NCBI RefSeq assembly: GCF_015265475.1
Contig: NZ_CP054493.1
Span: 930,001 to 994,000, forward strand
From: Candidatus Sulfurimonas marisnigri
GTDB taxonomy: Bacteria > Campylobacterota > Campylobacteria > Campylobacterales > Sulfurimonadaceae
DNA length: 64,000 bases
Direction of reading: 5' to 3'
Positions within the stretch are counted from its first letter, which is position 1; each line of letters begins with the position of its first letter. A model generated the notes under the pieces. That model did not search any database, had not been told where the DNA came from, and saw only the letters and a list, made by a program, of their open reading frames with translations. Of the stretch, positions 54,446 to 63,977 are shown piece after piece. A program made the translations under genes and the position numbers.

Positions 54446-56775
54446 TAGTTACTAGAAGTTGGTTAAACGAGTGGATAGATTTAGACGGTATCACAACTGA
54501 TGAATTGGCTAAAAAATTAAACTCTATTGGTCTAGAAGTAGACAGTATTATAAGTTATGATATTCCAAAAAAAATAATATTTGGAAAAGTTTTGGAATGT
54601 GAAAAGCATCCTGATGCTGATAAACTAAATGTTTGCCAGGTAGACATAGGATCAAGCATTCGTCAAATTGTATGTGGTGCTTCAAATATTAGAGCCGGAC
54701 TTGACGTTATAGTTGCTACAATTGGTGCTGTGATGCCAAATGGTACTGTTATAAAGCCTGTTAAACTTCGCGGCATTGAGTCTGAGGGGATGATATGTTC
54801 TGCTTCAGAGATTGGACTAGAAGATTGTCAAGATGGGATAGTAGAGCTTGACAATAGTATAGGAAAATATGTATTAGGTGCAGAGGTTTGCGAAAATCAT
54901 ATTTTCAGTGATGATTTAATAGATATAGAACTAACTGCTAATCGTGGAGATTGTCTTAGTATAAGAGGTGTCGCAAGAGATTTAAGTGCAGCCTTTGATA
55001 GATCACTAAGAGAAAACAATATAGAAGAGAGTGATGAAAAGAGAGTTGGAATTGGAAGAATTTTAACTCTCTCACATGATAATCACTTAAATGTAAATCT
55101 TCGCTACAAAGCAGTTGAGCTTAAAGATTTGTACTTACCATTTGTAGTGAAGCTTAGACTTGCCCAAATAGAAGAAAAAAGAGACACTGATATTGAGTCA
55201 ATTATTTTATATGCAACTCATAGTAGTGGCGTTATTTTAAGAGCATATAATTTTGGTTTTTTCTGCGGGGAAAATGAAACTATGGCAAAAATTGAATTAG
55301 TTGAAGATGATAATGGATATGCATCTATTATGTCAAAAGAAAAAGCTTCAACAGTTGGAATTATTCAAGAAAATGTATCAAAAGTAACTTATAATGAAGG
55401 TACAGTTTTAATAGAAGCTAGTTACATCCCACCAGATATTATCTCTAAAAAGATGCAGGAGAGAAAAATAGTTTCTGGACCTATGTATTACAGAACTTCA
55501 AGAGGAAGTGAACCTGAACTAAATCAGGGACTGAGCTTTTGTTTAAATCTTTTAGAATCAAACTCAAACTCTGCATTGTTTGGCGGTACGATTGAGCTTA
55601 CTAATATATGTGAAGATAAAATAATAAGTATTTCAAAAAAAGAGATTGATGAGATTATTGGTGCTAATATTGATAAGGTTCAAATAACTAGAATATTGAA
55701 AAATTTAGGTTTTAATGTAAGAAAATCATCAGCTGATACTTTTGTAATTACTGTCCCTAGGTTTAGACATGATATATCTAACAAGCAAGACATAACTGAA
55801 GAGATAGTTCGTCTTGTTGGTATTGACAATATACCGTCAAAAGCGTTTAAATTTACAGAAGACAATAGACTTAAAGATGATTATTTCACATATAAAAAGA
55901 GACAGACATATAGACATAAAGCAGCATATAGCGGGTTTTTTGAATCTGTACATTTTGTTTTTGATGAGAAAAAAATTCTTAACGAGTATGGATTTGAAAC
56001 AGTTAGTGATGAGCTAGAGCTTCTTAATCCGATTGTTAGTACACTTGATACTTTAAGATCAACACTTTTAACAGGACTTTTAAAGGCAGCATCAAATAAT
56101 AGTAAAAATGGGTATACATCTGTTAAACTTTTTGAAGTTGGCTCAATATTTAACTCTAATAGGGAAGAGTCTGTTAAGATGGCAATACTGTTTTCTGGAA
56201 ATAGAGAAAAAGAGAGTTTGTCTAACATTGGAAAACCAAATAAAGTTGATTTTGCACACTTTGCTCAAAAAGTATCAGATATAATTGGAAACTTTGAACT
56301 TAGTGAATATGAAACTAAGCACTCATTATCACACATTTATCAGTGTGCGGAAATGTTTATAGATGGTGAGTCTGTAGGAGAGTTATTCCGTGTTAACCCA
56401 ACTGTTGAAGATGCTTATGGTTTAAGTGAGACTTTTATGTGTGAGTTAGATTTTGAAAAACTTCCATATGGTTTAAAAACAGCAAAAAAATCTTCAAAGT
56501 ATCAGGCGTCTTTTAAAGATTTAAGTCTTATTATGCCGCAAGATATGAATTATGAAAAAGTTAAAACAACAATAAATTCAGCTGGGATAAACAATTTAGT
56601 CCGTTTTTATCTAGTTGATAAATATAATGATGAGTCATTGGGTGACAATATGAGTCTTTCTATCCGTTTTGTACTTCAATCAAATGATAAAACTTTAGAA
56701 GAAGAAGATATCACTTCATCAATGGATTCTATTTTAGCTTCACTGAATAGTGAATTAGGAATCGGACTTAGATGA
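54442..56775 (+). CDS. pheT: Phenylalanyl-tRNA synthetase beta chain
   Basis: 777 residues: an N-terminal tRNA-binding domain (about 35-150, [20 protein letters not shown]), the B1/B5 core, the B3/4 editing domain and a C-terminal anticodon-recognition-like domain ([19 protein letters not shown]). [20 protein letters not shown] and the [15 protein letters not shown] region are typical. Length is normal. It overlaps both pheS and aroA by four bases, so the three are read as one transcript. Confidence 0.95.
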   Translation: MIVTRSWLNEWIDLDGITTDELAKKLNSIGLEVDSIISYDIPKKIIFGKVLECEKHPDADKLNVCQVDIGSSIRQIVCGASNIRAGLDVIVATIGAVMPNGTVIKPVKLRGIESEGMICSASEIGLEDCQDGIVELDNSIGKYVLGAEVCENHIFSDDLIDIELTANRGDCLSIRGVARDLSAAFDRSLRENNIEESDEKRVGIGRILTLSHDNHLNVNLRYKAVELKDLYLPFVVKLRLAQIEEKRDTDIESIILYATHSSGVILRAYNFGFFCGENETMAKIELVEDDNGYASIMSKEKASTVGIIQENVSKVTYNEGTVLIEASYIPPDIISKKMQERKIVSGPMYYRTSRGSEPELNQGLSFCLNLLESNSNSALFGGTIELTNICEDKIISISKKEIDEIIGANIDKVQITRILKNLGFNVRKSSADTFVITVPRFRHDISNKQDITEEIVRLVGIDNIPSKAFKFTEDNRLKDDYFTYKKRQTYRHKAAYSGFFESVHFVFDEKKILNEYGFETVSDELELLNPIVSTLDTLRSTLLTGLLKAASNNSKNGYTSVKLFEVGSIFNSNREESVKMAILFSGNREKESLSNIGKPNKVDFAHFAQKVSDIIGNFELSEYETKHSLSHIYQCAEMFIDGESVGELFRVNPTVEDAYGLSETFMCELDFEKLPYGLKTAKKSSKYQASFKDLSLIMPQDMNYEKVKTTINSAGINNLVRFYLVDKYNDESLGDNMSLSIRFVLQSNDKTLEEEDITSSMDSILASLNSELGIGLR

Positions 56776-58052
56776 GTAGTGTAGAGGTAAGTAAAGCAAC
56801 TCCGTTTTCGCTCTCAATCAGTGAAATTGCTCCAGATAAGTCTATCTCTCACAGAAGTGCTATGTTTAGTATGTTGGCAAACGGAACAAGTGAAATTACT
56901 AACTTTTTAAGAGCAGAAGATACTATGAACTCTTTAGAAATTGTAAAAAACCTTGGTGCTAAAGTTGAGGATGATGGTGTGACTATCAAAATCTCTTCAG
57001 ATGGAATTAAAGAGCCTTTTGAGATACTAGATTGTGGAAACTCTGGAACGGGTATGAGGCTTTTTTGTGGTCTTTTAAGTTCTGCAAATGGTCATTTTGT
57101 TTTAACTGGTGATAAATACTTGCGTAAGCGCCCAATGAAGCGTGTAACAACTCCTCTTCGTGAAATTGGTGCAATTTTTGACGGTAGAGAAGATGCAAAT
57201 CTAGCTCCACTAAGCATTAGAGGTTCATCTTTAAAAGCATTTAATTATGATAGCAAAATTGCATCTGCTCAGGTAAAGAGCTGTATGATTCTTGCTGCAC
57301 TTCGTGCTAATGGAACATGTACATACAGTGAACCAGAGTTATCACGTGACCATACTGAGAGAATGTTAAAAGGAATGGGAGCAGATATAAAAGTTGATGG
57401 TTTAAAGACGACTATAAATCCCATGAAAGAGCTTCTTTCTCCTCTGAAAATCAGAGTTCCTGCTGATCCATCTAGCGCATTTTTCTTTGCTGTTGCGTGC
57501 GCTATTACACCTGACTCGAGTATTATTCTAGAAGGTGTTACACTTAATCCTACCCGTATAGAAGCATTTAAAGCTTTACAGAGAATGGGTGCAGATATAA
57601 AATATGAAACAACAGATAGTAAGTATGAGCCAATAGGAAATATACATGTAAAGTATGCTCCTCTAAAAGCTATAACTATTAAAGATAATATTTCATGGCT
57701 GATAGATGAACTTCCCGCTCTATCAATTGCAATGGCTTGTGCAGAGGGGACTAGCGTTGTTAAAAATGCAGAGGAACTTCGTGTAAAAGAGAGTGATAGA
57801 ATTTCTACAGTTGTTGATGGACTAAATGCCTGTGGTATAACTACTACTGAGTATGAAGATGGCTATACCGTAACAGGTGGAGAGTTGAAAAAAGCTACTG
57901 TTGATAGTCATGGTGATCATAGAATTGCTATGAGTTTTATTATTGCAGGGCTAAGATGTGGGATGAATGTAACTGACTTAGATTGTATCAATACATCATT
58001 TCCAAACTTTTTTGAATTGATAAAGAGAATTACAAATATAGAATTGATTTAA
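56772..58052 (+). CDS. aroA: 3-phosphoshikimate 1-carboxyvinyltransferase (EPSP synthase)
   Basis: Joins shikimate 3-phosphate and phosphoenolpyruvate in aromatic amino acid synthesis. Motifs are DKSISHRSAMFS, DCGNSGTGMRLF, ARAQVKSCMILAA-like ASAQVKSCMIL, PELSRDHTERML and VKESDRIST. Length 426 fits the family. The GNSGTG region matches class I-like sequences but class cannot be fixed by eye. It starts four bases before the pheT stop. Confidence 0.95.
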   Translation: MSSVEVSKATPFSLSISEIAPDKSISHRSAMFSMLANGTSEITNFLRAEDTMNSLEIVKNLGAKVEDDGVTIKISSDGIKEPFEILDCGNSGTGMRLFCGLLSSANGHFVLTGDKYLRKRPMKRVTTPLREIGAIFDGREDANLAPLSIRGSSLKAFNYDSKIASAQVKSCMILAALRANGTCTYSEPELSRDHTERMLKGMGADIKVDGLKTTINPMKELLSPLKIRVPADPSSAFFFAVACAITPDSSIILEGVTLNPTRIEAFKALQRMGADIKYETTDSKYEPIGNIHVKYAPLKAITIKDNISWLIDELPALSIAMACAEGTSVVKNAEELRVKESDRISTVVDGLNACGITTTEYEDGYTVTGGELKKATVDSHGDHRIAMSFIIAGLRCGMNVTDLDCINTSFPNFFELIKRITNIELI

Positions 58053-58074
58053 TTTCTTTCATAATGGAGTAAAT

Positions 58075-58905
58075 ATGATGAAAATAGAACTGGCGGAAAA
58101 TTATGGTTTTTGTTTTGGTGTTAAGAGAGCTATAAAAATAGCTGAAGAAAATACAGACTCATCAACATATGGACCACTTATACATAATAATAAAGAGATT
58201 GAAAGATTAGAAAAAGATTTCAAGATAGGTCTTAGCAATGATTATAAAAGTTTTAAAGCTGGCGACAAAGCTGTTATAAGAACTCATGGAATTCCTAAAA
58301 ATGAACTTGAAGAGCTAAAAAAGAACAGTGTCAATGTTGTTGATGCGACTTGCCCTTATGTTACAAAGCCACAGCAAATTTGCCAAGAGATGAGTGATGA
58401 TGGCTACGATATTATTATTTTTGGAGATGAAGCTCACCCAGAAATAAAAGGTGTTAAAAGTTATGCCACTTATGGTGCGAGGGTTGTTACATGTCCCAAA
58501 GATTTAGAAGGGATAAAGCTAAAAGATAAAATAGCTTTGGTTGCTCAAACAACCAGAAAAGTTGAAGATTATATGGATGTTGCTAACTATTTGATTCCTC
58601 GCTACAAAGAGGTAAGGGTATTTAACACTATCTGTAACGCAACATTTGAAAACCAAGAAGCTGTAAGAAATATATCTACAAAAGCTGATGTTATGATAAT
58701 AATTGGTGGGAAGAATTCATCAAATACAAAACAGCTTTTTAGTATCTCACATGATAATTGCATGGATAGTTATCATATTGAAGATGAAAACGATTTAGAT
58801 TATAAATGGTTTATAAACAAAAAATTCTGCGGTATAAGCGCTGGAGCATCAACTCCTGATTGGATTATACAAAATGTTGTGAATTCAATAAAAAAAGCGC
58901 ATTAG
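58075..58905 (+). CDS. ispH: 4-hydroxy-3-methylbut-2-enyl diphosphate reductase
   Basis: Final step of the MEP isoprenoid pathway, an oxygen-sensitive [4Fe-4S] enzyme. The three cluster cysteines are in YGFCFGVKRAIK (about residue 14), VVDATCPYVTKP (about 98) and NTICNATFENQEA (about 190). Length 276 is normal for this phylum. GGAG lies upstream of two adjacent ATG codons (58075 and 58078). It follows aroA by 22 bases and precedes rpsA, as ispH-rpsA is a common pair. Confidence 0.95.
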   Translation: MMKIELAENYGFCFGVKRAIKIAEENTDSSTYGPLIHNNKEIERLEKDFKIGLSNDYKSFKAGDKAVIRTHGIPKNELEELKKNSVNVVDATCPYVTKPQQICQEMSDDGYDIIIFGDEAHPEIKGVKSYATYGARVVTCPKDLEGIKLKDKIALVAQTTRKVEDYMDVANYLIPRYKEVRVFNTICNATFENQEAVRNISTKADVMIIIGGKNSSNTKQLFSISHDNCMDSYHIEDENDLDYKWFINKKFCGISAGASTPDWIIQNVVNSIKKAH

Positions 58906-58975
58906 TCAAAATAAGAAGCTTTTTAACAATACCTAAATTCATTCTTAATTAATAGTAATATAATCATTATTTAGA

Positions 58976-58981
58976 TATAAT
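58976..58981 (+). promoter_or_regulatory. Probable -10 box of rpsA
   Basis: TATAAT at 58976-58981, preceded by TTTAGA, 32 bases before the rpsA ATG, with AAGAGGATAGG as the ribosome site between. The ispH-rpsA gap of 108 bases allows a separate promoter. Confidence 0.4.
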
Positions 58982-59013
58982 CACGAAATTTTTATGTAAC
59001 AAGAGGATAGGTA

Positions 59014-60669
59014 ATGGCGTTCGATAACGAATCATTTGAAGAAGAAGAAAATTTTGCAGAGATGTTTGCTGCAACTGAAAAACAGCAAGAAACAAGTCGT
59101 ATCGTAGAGGGTGAGATTGTTGAAATCCAAGCGGATGAAAACAGAGCATTAGTTGGTGTTGGCGATAAGCTAGAAGGTATTCTTAGCTTAGACGAAATCA
59201 GTAAAGATGGCATACTAAAGTTTAATGCTGGTGATAAAATTAAAGTAATGGTTACAGGATACTACAATGAGCGTCCTAAAATCTCTTACAAAAAAGTTTT
59301 AGAACTACAAAAAACTATTGATTTTATTGATGCACATAAAGAAGACTTTGAAGATGTAATTATTGAAGGTATCATAACTAAGAAAAATCGTGGTGGTTAT
59401 GTAGTGGAAGCTGATGAAGTTTCTTTCTTTATGCCTCGTTCATTAGCTGCTTTTAAAGATACAGATGATGTTGTTGGTCGTAAGATTAAGGCACAAGTTG
59501 TTAAAGTTGATGAAGAGCAAAACTCAATTGTTGTTTCTCGTCGTAAACTTTTTAATGAAGAGCGCAAAAAGAAAAAAGATATCATTGATAAATTGATGGA
59601 AGAAGACACACTTGTAGAAGGTTCTATCAAGAAAATCACTAGCTACGGTATGTTCGTAGATATCGGTGGTGTTGATGGTTTAGTTCATTACAATGAAATC
59701 AGCTATAAAGGACCAGTTAACCCATCTAAACTTTATAAAGAGGGTGATATTGTAACTGTAAAAGCTATCTCTTACGATAAAGATAAAAGACATCTTTCAT
59801 TATCTATTAAAGCTGTTCAGTCAGACCCTTGGGCAGAAGTTGAGAGTGAATTAGATGAAGGTGATACAATTACTGTTACTGTTTCAAATATTGAAGCATA
59901 TGGTGTATTTGTTGACTTAGGAAATGATATTGAAGGTTTCTTACATATCTCAGAAATTTCTTGGAACAAAAATGTTAAAAATCCTAATGATTACTTAACA
60001 GTAGGCGAAGAAATCGATGTTGAAGTTATTGAAATTAATTCTAAAACTCATAAGCTTCGTGTTTCACTAAAAAGACTTTTACCAAAACCTTTTGATGAGT
60101 TTATGAAAAAGTTCAAAGAGGGTGATATTGTTACTGGTGCAGTTACTTCATTAACTGACTTTGGTGCATTTGTTCGTATTGATGGTGTTGAAGGTCTTTT
60201 ACATAATCAAGACATTTCTTGGGATAAAAGCACTAAATGTAAAGATGTTTTAAAATCTGGAGATGAAGTTGAAGTAAAAATTGCTAAAATCAATCAAGAA
60301 GATCAAAAAATATCTCTAAATAGAAAAGCTCTTCTTGAGTCTCCTATTGATAAATTTGCAACTACACATAAAGTGAACAGTATTGTTACTGGTACTATCC
60401 GTGATATAAAAGATTTTGGTGTATTCGTTTCTTTAGAAGATGGCGTTGATGCTTTAATCCGTGATGAAGATTTAGCTCCATTAGAAAAAAGCGAATTAGT
60501 TTCTGGGCAAGAAATAGAAGCTGCTATAGCAATTATAGATACACGCAATGACCGTATTCGTCTATCTGTTAAAAAACTAGATTATATTAAAAATCAAGCT
60601 ATGCTTGAAGAACTTAATGATAATGAAGCACACTCTTTGGGTGACCTTATTAAAGATAAATTTAAGTAA
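59014..60669 (+). CDS. rpsA: 30S ribosomal protein S1
   Basis: 551 residues made of six S1 RNA-binding motifs of about 70-80 residues. Repeats are visible as GSIKKITSYGMFVDIGGVDG, TVTVSNIEAYGVFVDLGND, GAVTSLTDFGAFVRIDGV and GTIRDIKDFGVFVSLEDG. An acidic N-terminal stretch precedes the first. S1 binds mRNA leaders and the 30S subunit. AGGATAGG lies six bases before the ATG. Codon use is clearly that of a highly expressed gene. Confidence 0.95.
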   Translation: MAFDNESFEEEENFAEMFAATEKQQETSRIVEGEIVEIQADENRALVGVGDKLEGILSLDEISKDGILKFNAGDKIKVMVTGYYNERPKISYKKVLELQKTIDFIDAHKEDFEDVIIEGIITKKNRGGYVVEADEVSFFMPRSLAAFKDTDDVVGRKIKAQVVKVDEEQNSIVVSRRKLFNEERKKKKDIIDKLMEEDTLVEGSIKKITSYGMFVDIGGVDGLVHYNEISYKGPVNPSKLYKEGDIVTVKAISYDKDKRHLSLSIKAVQSDPWAEVESELDEGDTITVTVSNIEAYGVFVDLGNDIEGFLHISEISWNKNVKNPNDYLTVGEEIDVEVIEINSKTHKLRVSLKRLLPKPFDEFMKKFKEGDIVTGAVTSLTDFGAFVRIDGVEGLLHNQDISWDKSTKCKDVLKSGDEVEVKIAKINQEDQKISLNRKALLESPIDKFATTHKVNSIVTGTIRDIKDFGVFVSLEDGVDALIRDEDLAPLEKSELVSGQEIEAAIAIIDTRNDRIRLSVKKLDYIKNQAMLEELNDNEAHSLGDLIKDKFK

Positions 60670-60674
60670 ATATT

Positions 60675-61154
60675 ATGCAAAAGATTTTAAAATGGTTTAC
60701 TCCACTCATTGCAGTTGGGGTAGCTGTTTTTATTATCTTTTTTCTAATTTCAATTAATTCAAATGAAACTAAAATCAACCTTCAGCCTCTGGAGCACAAG
60801 AGTGAAGTTCTTATTAAAGAACCAAAGAAAACTTGGTTAAACCACTTTTCTCAAACTGAGAGATTGGGATACTTTTACCCAGTAAATGAAGTTTTTATAA
60901 AAGTTGATTTAAATGAAAAAATTCTTAGCAAAACAATATACAAACTCTCCGCATCTCTTTTAGACCCATATCAGCTTTTTTGCCTAAAAGAAGAATTAGG
61001 ACAACATAAGTTAAAGTATTATCTTTCAAGAGATAAAAATGGTGTAGAATTACTGATTTATTCACAAGATATAAAAAAATTAAATTCTTTAGTTAAAGCG
61101 TTAAAAAAATACCAAATTTCAGCCAATGTTGGGCTACACAAAGAGGATACATAA
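60675..61154 (+). CDS. Membrane-anchored protein of unknown function between rpsA and serA
   Basis: 159 residues with one N-terminal membrane helix (FTPLIAVGVAVFIIFFLISI) and a basic periplasmic part with two predicted alpha/beta units (EKILSKTIYKLSASLLDPY, KYYLSRDKNGVELLIYSQD). The pattern of paired strands and helices could be a small SPOR- or ferredoxin-like fold, but no family is recognised. It lies five bases after rpsA and overlaps the serA start by one base, so it is cotranscribed with both. Confidence 0.65.
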   Translation: MQKILKWFTPLIAVGVAVFIIFFLISINSNETKINLQPLEHKSEVLIKEPKKTWLNHFSQTERLGYFYPVNEVFIKVDLNEKILSKTIYKLSASLLDPYQLFCLKEELGQHKLKYYLSRDKNGVELLIYSQDIKKLNSLVKALKKYQISANVGLHKEDT

Positions 61155-62743
61155 TGAAAAAACATACTATAGTAGTTTGTGATCATATTCATGAAGCTGG
61201 TTTAGAAATGCTTCGTAATGATGAAAATATTAATTTTATAATGGCAGCTGATGAAGATAAAGTGAAACTTTTAGATATTATCGCTAATGCTGATGTAGCA
61301 ATTACTAGAAGTTCAACTGATGTTGATGATAATTTTATTAAAGCTGCAAAAAATATGAAAGCTATCGTTAGAGCTGGTGTTGGTGTTGATAATGTTGACA
61401 TCCAAGGTTGTTCTAAAGAGGGAATTATTGTAATGAATGTTCCTACTGCAAATACTATTGCTGCAGTTGAACTTACTATGGCACATATACTTTCATGTAT
61501 GAGAATGTTCCCATATTCACATGACCACCTTAAAAACCAAAGAATTTGGAAAAGAGAGAAGTGGTACGGTTATGAGATGAAGGGTAAAAAGCTTGGTGTT
61601 ATCGGTTTTGGTAACATTGGTTCTCGTGTAGCAAAGCGTGCTGCATCTTTTGAAATGGACATTGTTGCTTTTGATCCATATATTAACCCTTCAAAAGTTA
61701 CTGACCTTGATATGACTTATACTAAAAACTTCGAAGATATTTTAGAATGTGATATTATTACAATTCACACTCCTAAAAACCAAGAGACTATCGGTATTAT
61801 TGGTGAGTCTGAGATTGCAAAGATGAAAGACGGTGTAGTTTTAATTAACTGTGCTAGAGGTGGTCTTTACAATGAGGAAGCACTTTATAACGGACTTAAA
61901 AGCGGTAAAATCCGTTTCGCAGGTATTGATGTATTTAACAAAGAACCTGCTACTGATCATCCTCTTTTAGATCTTGATAATATTGTTGTTTCTCCTCATT
62001 TAGGTGCAAATACTTATGAGTCTCAGTATAACATAGGTACTCAAGCAGCTGAGAATGCAATTGCAGCTGCTAAAGGCATATCTTATGCTCATGCTATGAA
62101 TTTACCAATTGATGAGAGTAGAATTCCACCATTTGTTAAGCCATTTTTAGAGATGGGTCAAAAGATAGGTTTCTTAGAGTCTCAGATTAACAAATCTCAA
62201 ATTATTGCTATAAAAGTAAGTGGTCAAGGTGAGATAGGTAAGTATGTAGAGTCTCTTGCTACTTTTGTTGCAGTTGGTGCAATGAGCCAAACTAGTGATG
62301 ACACAATCAACTATGTAAATGCTGATTTTGTAGCTAAAGAGAAAGGTATAAAAGTAGAATCTGAAGCTCTTGTTGATTCAACTGTTTATAAAAACCTAAT
62401 TACAATTAAGCTTACTACGGCTGAGGGTGGAACTACTACAATTAGTGCAACAATATTTGATGATAACGTATTCCGTATAGTTGCAATTGATGGTTTTGAT
62501 ATTGAAGTAGCACTTAAAGGTGATTTAGTAATACTTAAAAATACTGATGTCCCTGGTGTTATTGGTAGTATAGGGTCAATTTTGGCTAACCATAACGTCA
62601 ATATCGCAGACTTCTCACTAGCAAGAAATAATAAAGCACAAGCTATTGCTGTTATTCTTGTTGATAGTATCGTTAATGAGGCTACTCTTAACGAACTTCA
62701 ACAGTTAGAAGCTTGCTTAAGCGTCAACTACGCACGTATATAA
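61154..62743 (+). CDS. serA: D-3-phosphoglycerate dehydrogenase
   Basis: First step of serine synthesis from 3-phosphoglycerate. The NAD site is GVIGFGNIGSRVAKRA, the catalytic dyad lies in the RGGLYNEEALY and PHLGANTYESQ regions, and the C-terminal half has the intervening domain followed by an ACT domain (DVPGVIGSIGSILANHNVNI). Length 529 is the long form with ACT. Serine feedback is known for such enzymes; whether it applies here is not shown. A palindromic hairpin follows. Confidence 0.95.
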   Translation: MKKHTIVVCDHIHEAGLEMLRNDENINFIMAADEDKVKLLDIIANADVAITRSSTDVDDNFIKAAKNMKAIVRAGVGVDNVDIQGCSKEGIIVMNVPTANTIAAVELTMAHILSCMRMFPYSHDHLKNQRIWKREKWYGYEMKGKKLGVIGFGNIGSRVAKRAASFEMDIVAFDPYINPSKVTDLDMTYTKNFEDILECDIITIHTPKNQETIGIIGESEIAKMKDGVVLINCARGGLYNEEALYNGLKSGKIRFAGIDVFNKEPATDHPLLDLDNIVVSPHLGANTYESQYNIGTQAAENAIAAAKGISYAHAMNLPIDESRIPPFVKPFLEMGQKIGFLESQINKSQIIAIKVSGQGEIGKYVESLATFVAVGAMSQTSDDTINYVNADFVAKEKGIKVESEALVDSTVYKNLITIKLTTAEGGTTTISATIFDDNVFRIVAIDGFDIEVALKGDLVILKNTDVPGVIGSIGSILANHNVNIADFSLARNNKAQAIAVILVDSIVNEATLNELQQLEACLSVNYARI

Positions 62744-62760
62744 ATCTAACTTCTCTTTTA

Positions 62761-62789
62761 ATCTACATGTCAATTATTGACATGTAGAT
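62761..62789. terminator. Perfect 29-base palindrome after serA
   Basis: ATCTACATGTCAAT (62761-62774) and ATTGACATGTAGAT (62776-62789) are exact reverse complements around one T. It lies 18 bases after the serA stop and carries the ACATGT core found in other gene-end hairpins here. No long T-tract follows, so termination is inferred. Confidence 0.5.
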
Positions 62790-62913
62790 AACTTCAATTC
62801 CTATTTCATTTTCTTATACTTAATTAAAGTTAACTAAAGAATATTAGGCTAAAATTCTTAGTAAATATTCATGTTATATATTATTTTAAAAGGTTATAAA
62901 GTCTATGAATTAT

Positions 62914-63977
62914 GGCTTAATGAAAAACATGGGGGTCTAAAAAGTGCTTGAAAGTATGTTATATTGGTAGTAAACAAAGGTTAATTTATAAATGGCTGTA
63001 AAAAACTGCAAAGATATGTCCAAGTTGTCAAAAAAACAACACTAAAAAGATAGGTATAAGACGAGGTATTCAGAGATACAGATGTAATGATTGCAACAAG
63101 AAATTTCAGTCCAAAAGAAGACCAAAAAACTTACAAGAAGTTATCTTTAAAAAGTATGTTTATAGAAGACAAATCCTACTTCATTTAGCTGAAGATTATA
63201 AACACAGCATTCCATGGATAAGAAAGCAAATATTTGATTATGAACCTTTAGAGAAAGTTCATAATCCTAGAGCAGTAGTTATTGTCTGTGATGCTACTTT
63301 TTACGGAAAGAAAAAAGACAAGCTAGGTACACTAGTTTTTAAAGATATTTTATCTGGCGAGGTTCTTATTTGGAAGCATGTACAAAGTGAACTAACTAAA
63401 GACTATAAGCAACTTCTTCAAAGACTTTTAGATATGGGCTATACAATAAAAGCTATTATAATTGATGGCAAAAGAGGCTTATACAAGGCTTTTAAAGATT
63501 ATCCAGTGCAAATGTGTCACTTTCATCAAAAGAAAGTTATACAAAGATATATCACAATGCATCCAAGACTAGAAGCCGGTAAAGATCTTCAAAAAATTAT
63601 GTACAACCTGACATCAACAACTCAAACTATTTTTACAAAAAAGCTAAATGAATGGTATGAAAAGTATAAAGATTTTTTAGCAGAAAAGACTATAAATCCT
63701 GACACATTCAAAGAGTCATTTACTCATCAAAAACTTGTATCCGCTTACAAGAGTTTAAAGACAAATCTACCTTACCTTTTTACTTACAAAAATGAGAAAA
63801 ACATTAAAATACATAACACGACAAATGCAATAGATGGCGGTGTATTTTCTCCCATGAAAAAGTTACTCAAAATACACAATGGATTTACTAAAAGTTTGAA
63901 GTTGAAAATTGTTGATGATTATCTAGTTAGTTATAAGAAAAAATGATTATTCAGACCCCCGAATTTTTCATTAAGCC
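62914..63977 (+). mobile_element. Insertion sequence with terminal inverted repeats
   Basis: The left end GGCTTAATGAAAAACATGGG and the right end on the other strand, GGCTTAATGAAAAATTCGGG, agree over about 28 bases with three or four differences, giving inverted repeats at 62914-62941 and 63950-63977. Between them is one transposase-like reading frame. No clear target-site duplication is visible in the bases just outside. Its size of about 1.06 kb fits a simple insertion sequence. The transposase resembles the Zn-binding variant often annotated as IS256-like in this group. Confidence 0.85.
62992..63946 (+). pseudogene. Transposase with zinc ribbon, frame broken at the start
   Basis: The frame open from 63002 to the TGA at 63944 encodes a zinc ribbon (ICPSCQKNN and YRCNDCNKKFQ), a helix-turn-helix-like stretch and an RNase H-type core with VVIVCDATFYG and AIIIDGKRGLYKAF as likely catalytic Asp positions. 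MCHFHQKKVIQRY and NTTNAIDGGVFSPMKKLL follow. No start codon occurs in this frame before the ATG at 63434. The natural ATG at 62992 is one frame off and stops after 17 codons; a run of six A at 63000-63005 with one extra A explains it. The shorter ATG at 63434 would omit the ribbon and the first Asp. Confidence 0.8.

Noticed and set aside
62998-63006. Possible programmed -1 frameshift at A_AAA_AAC in the transposase start
   Set aside because: The heptamer is in the right phase for a -1 slip, but the core frame lies +1 (or -2) from the ATG frame, so a -1 slip would enter the wrong frame. An extra A in the run is simpler.
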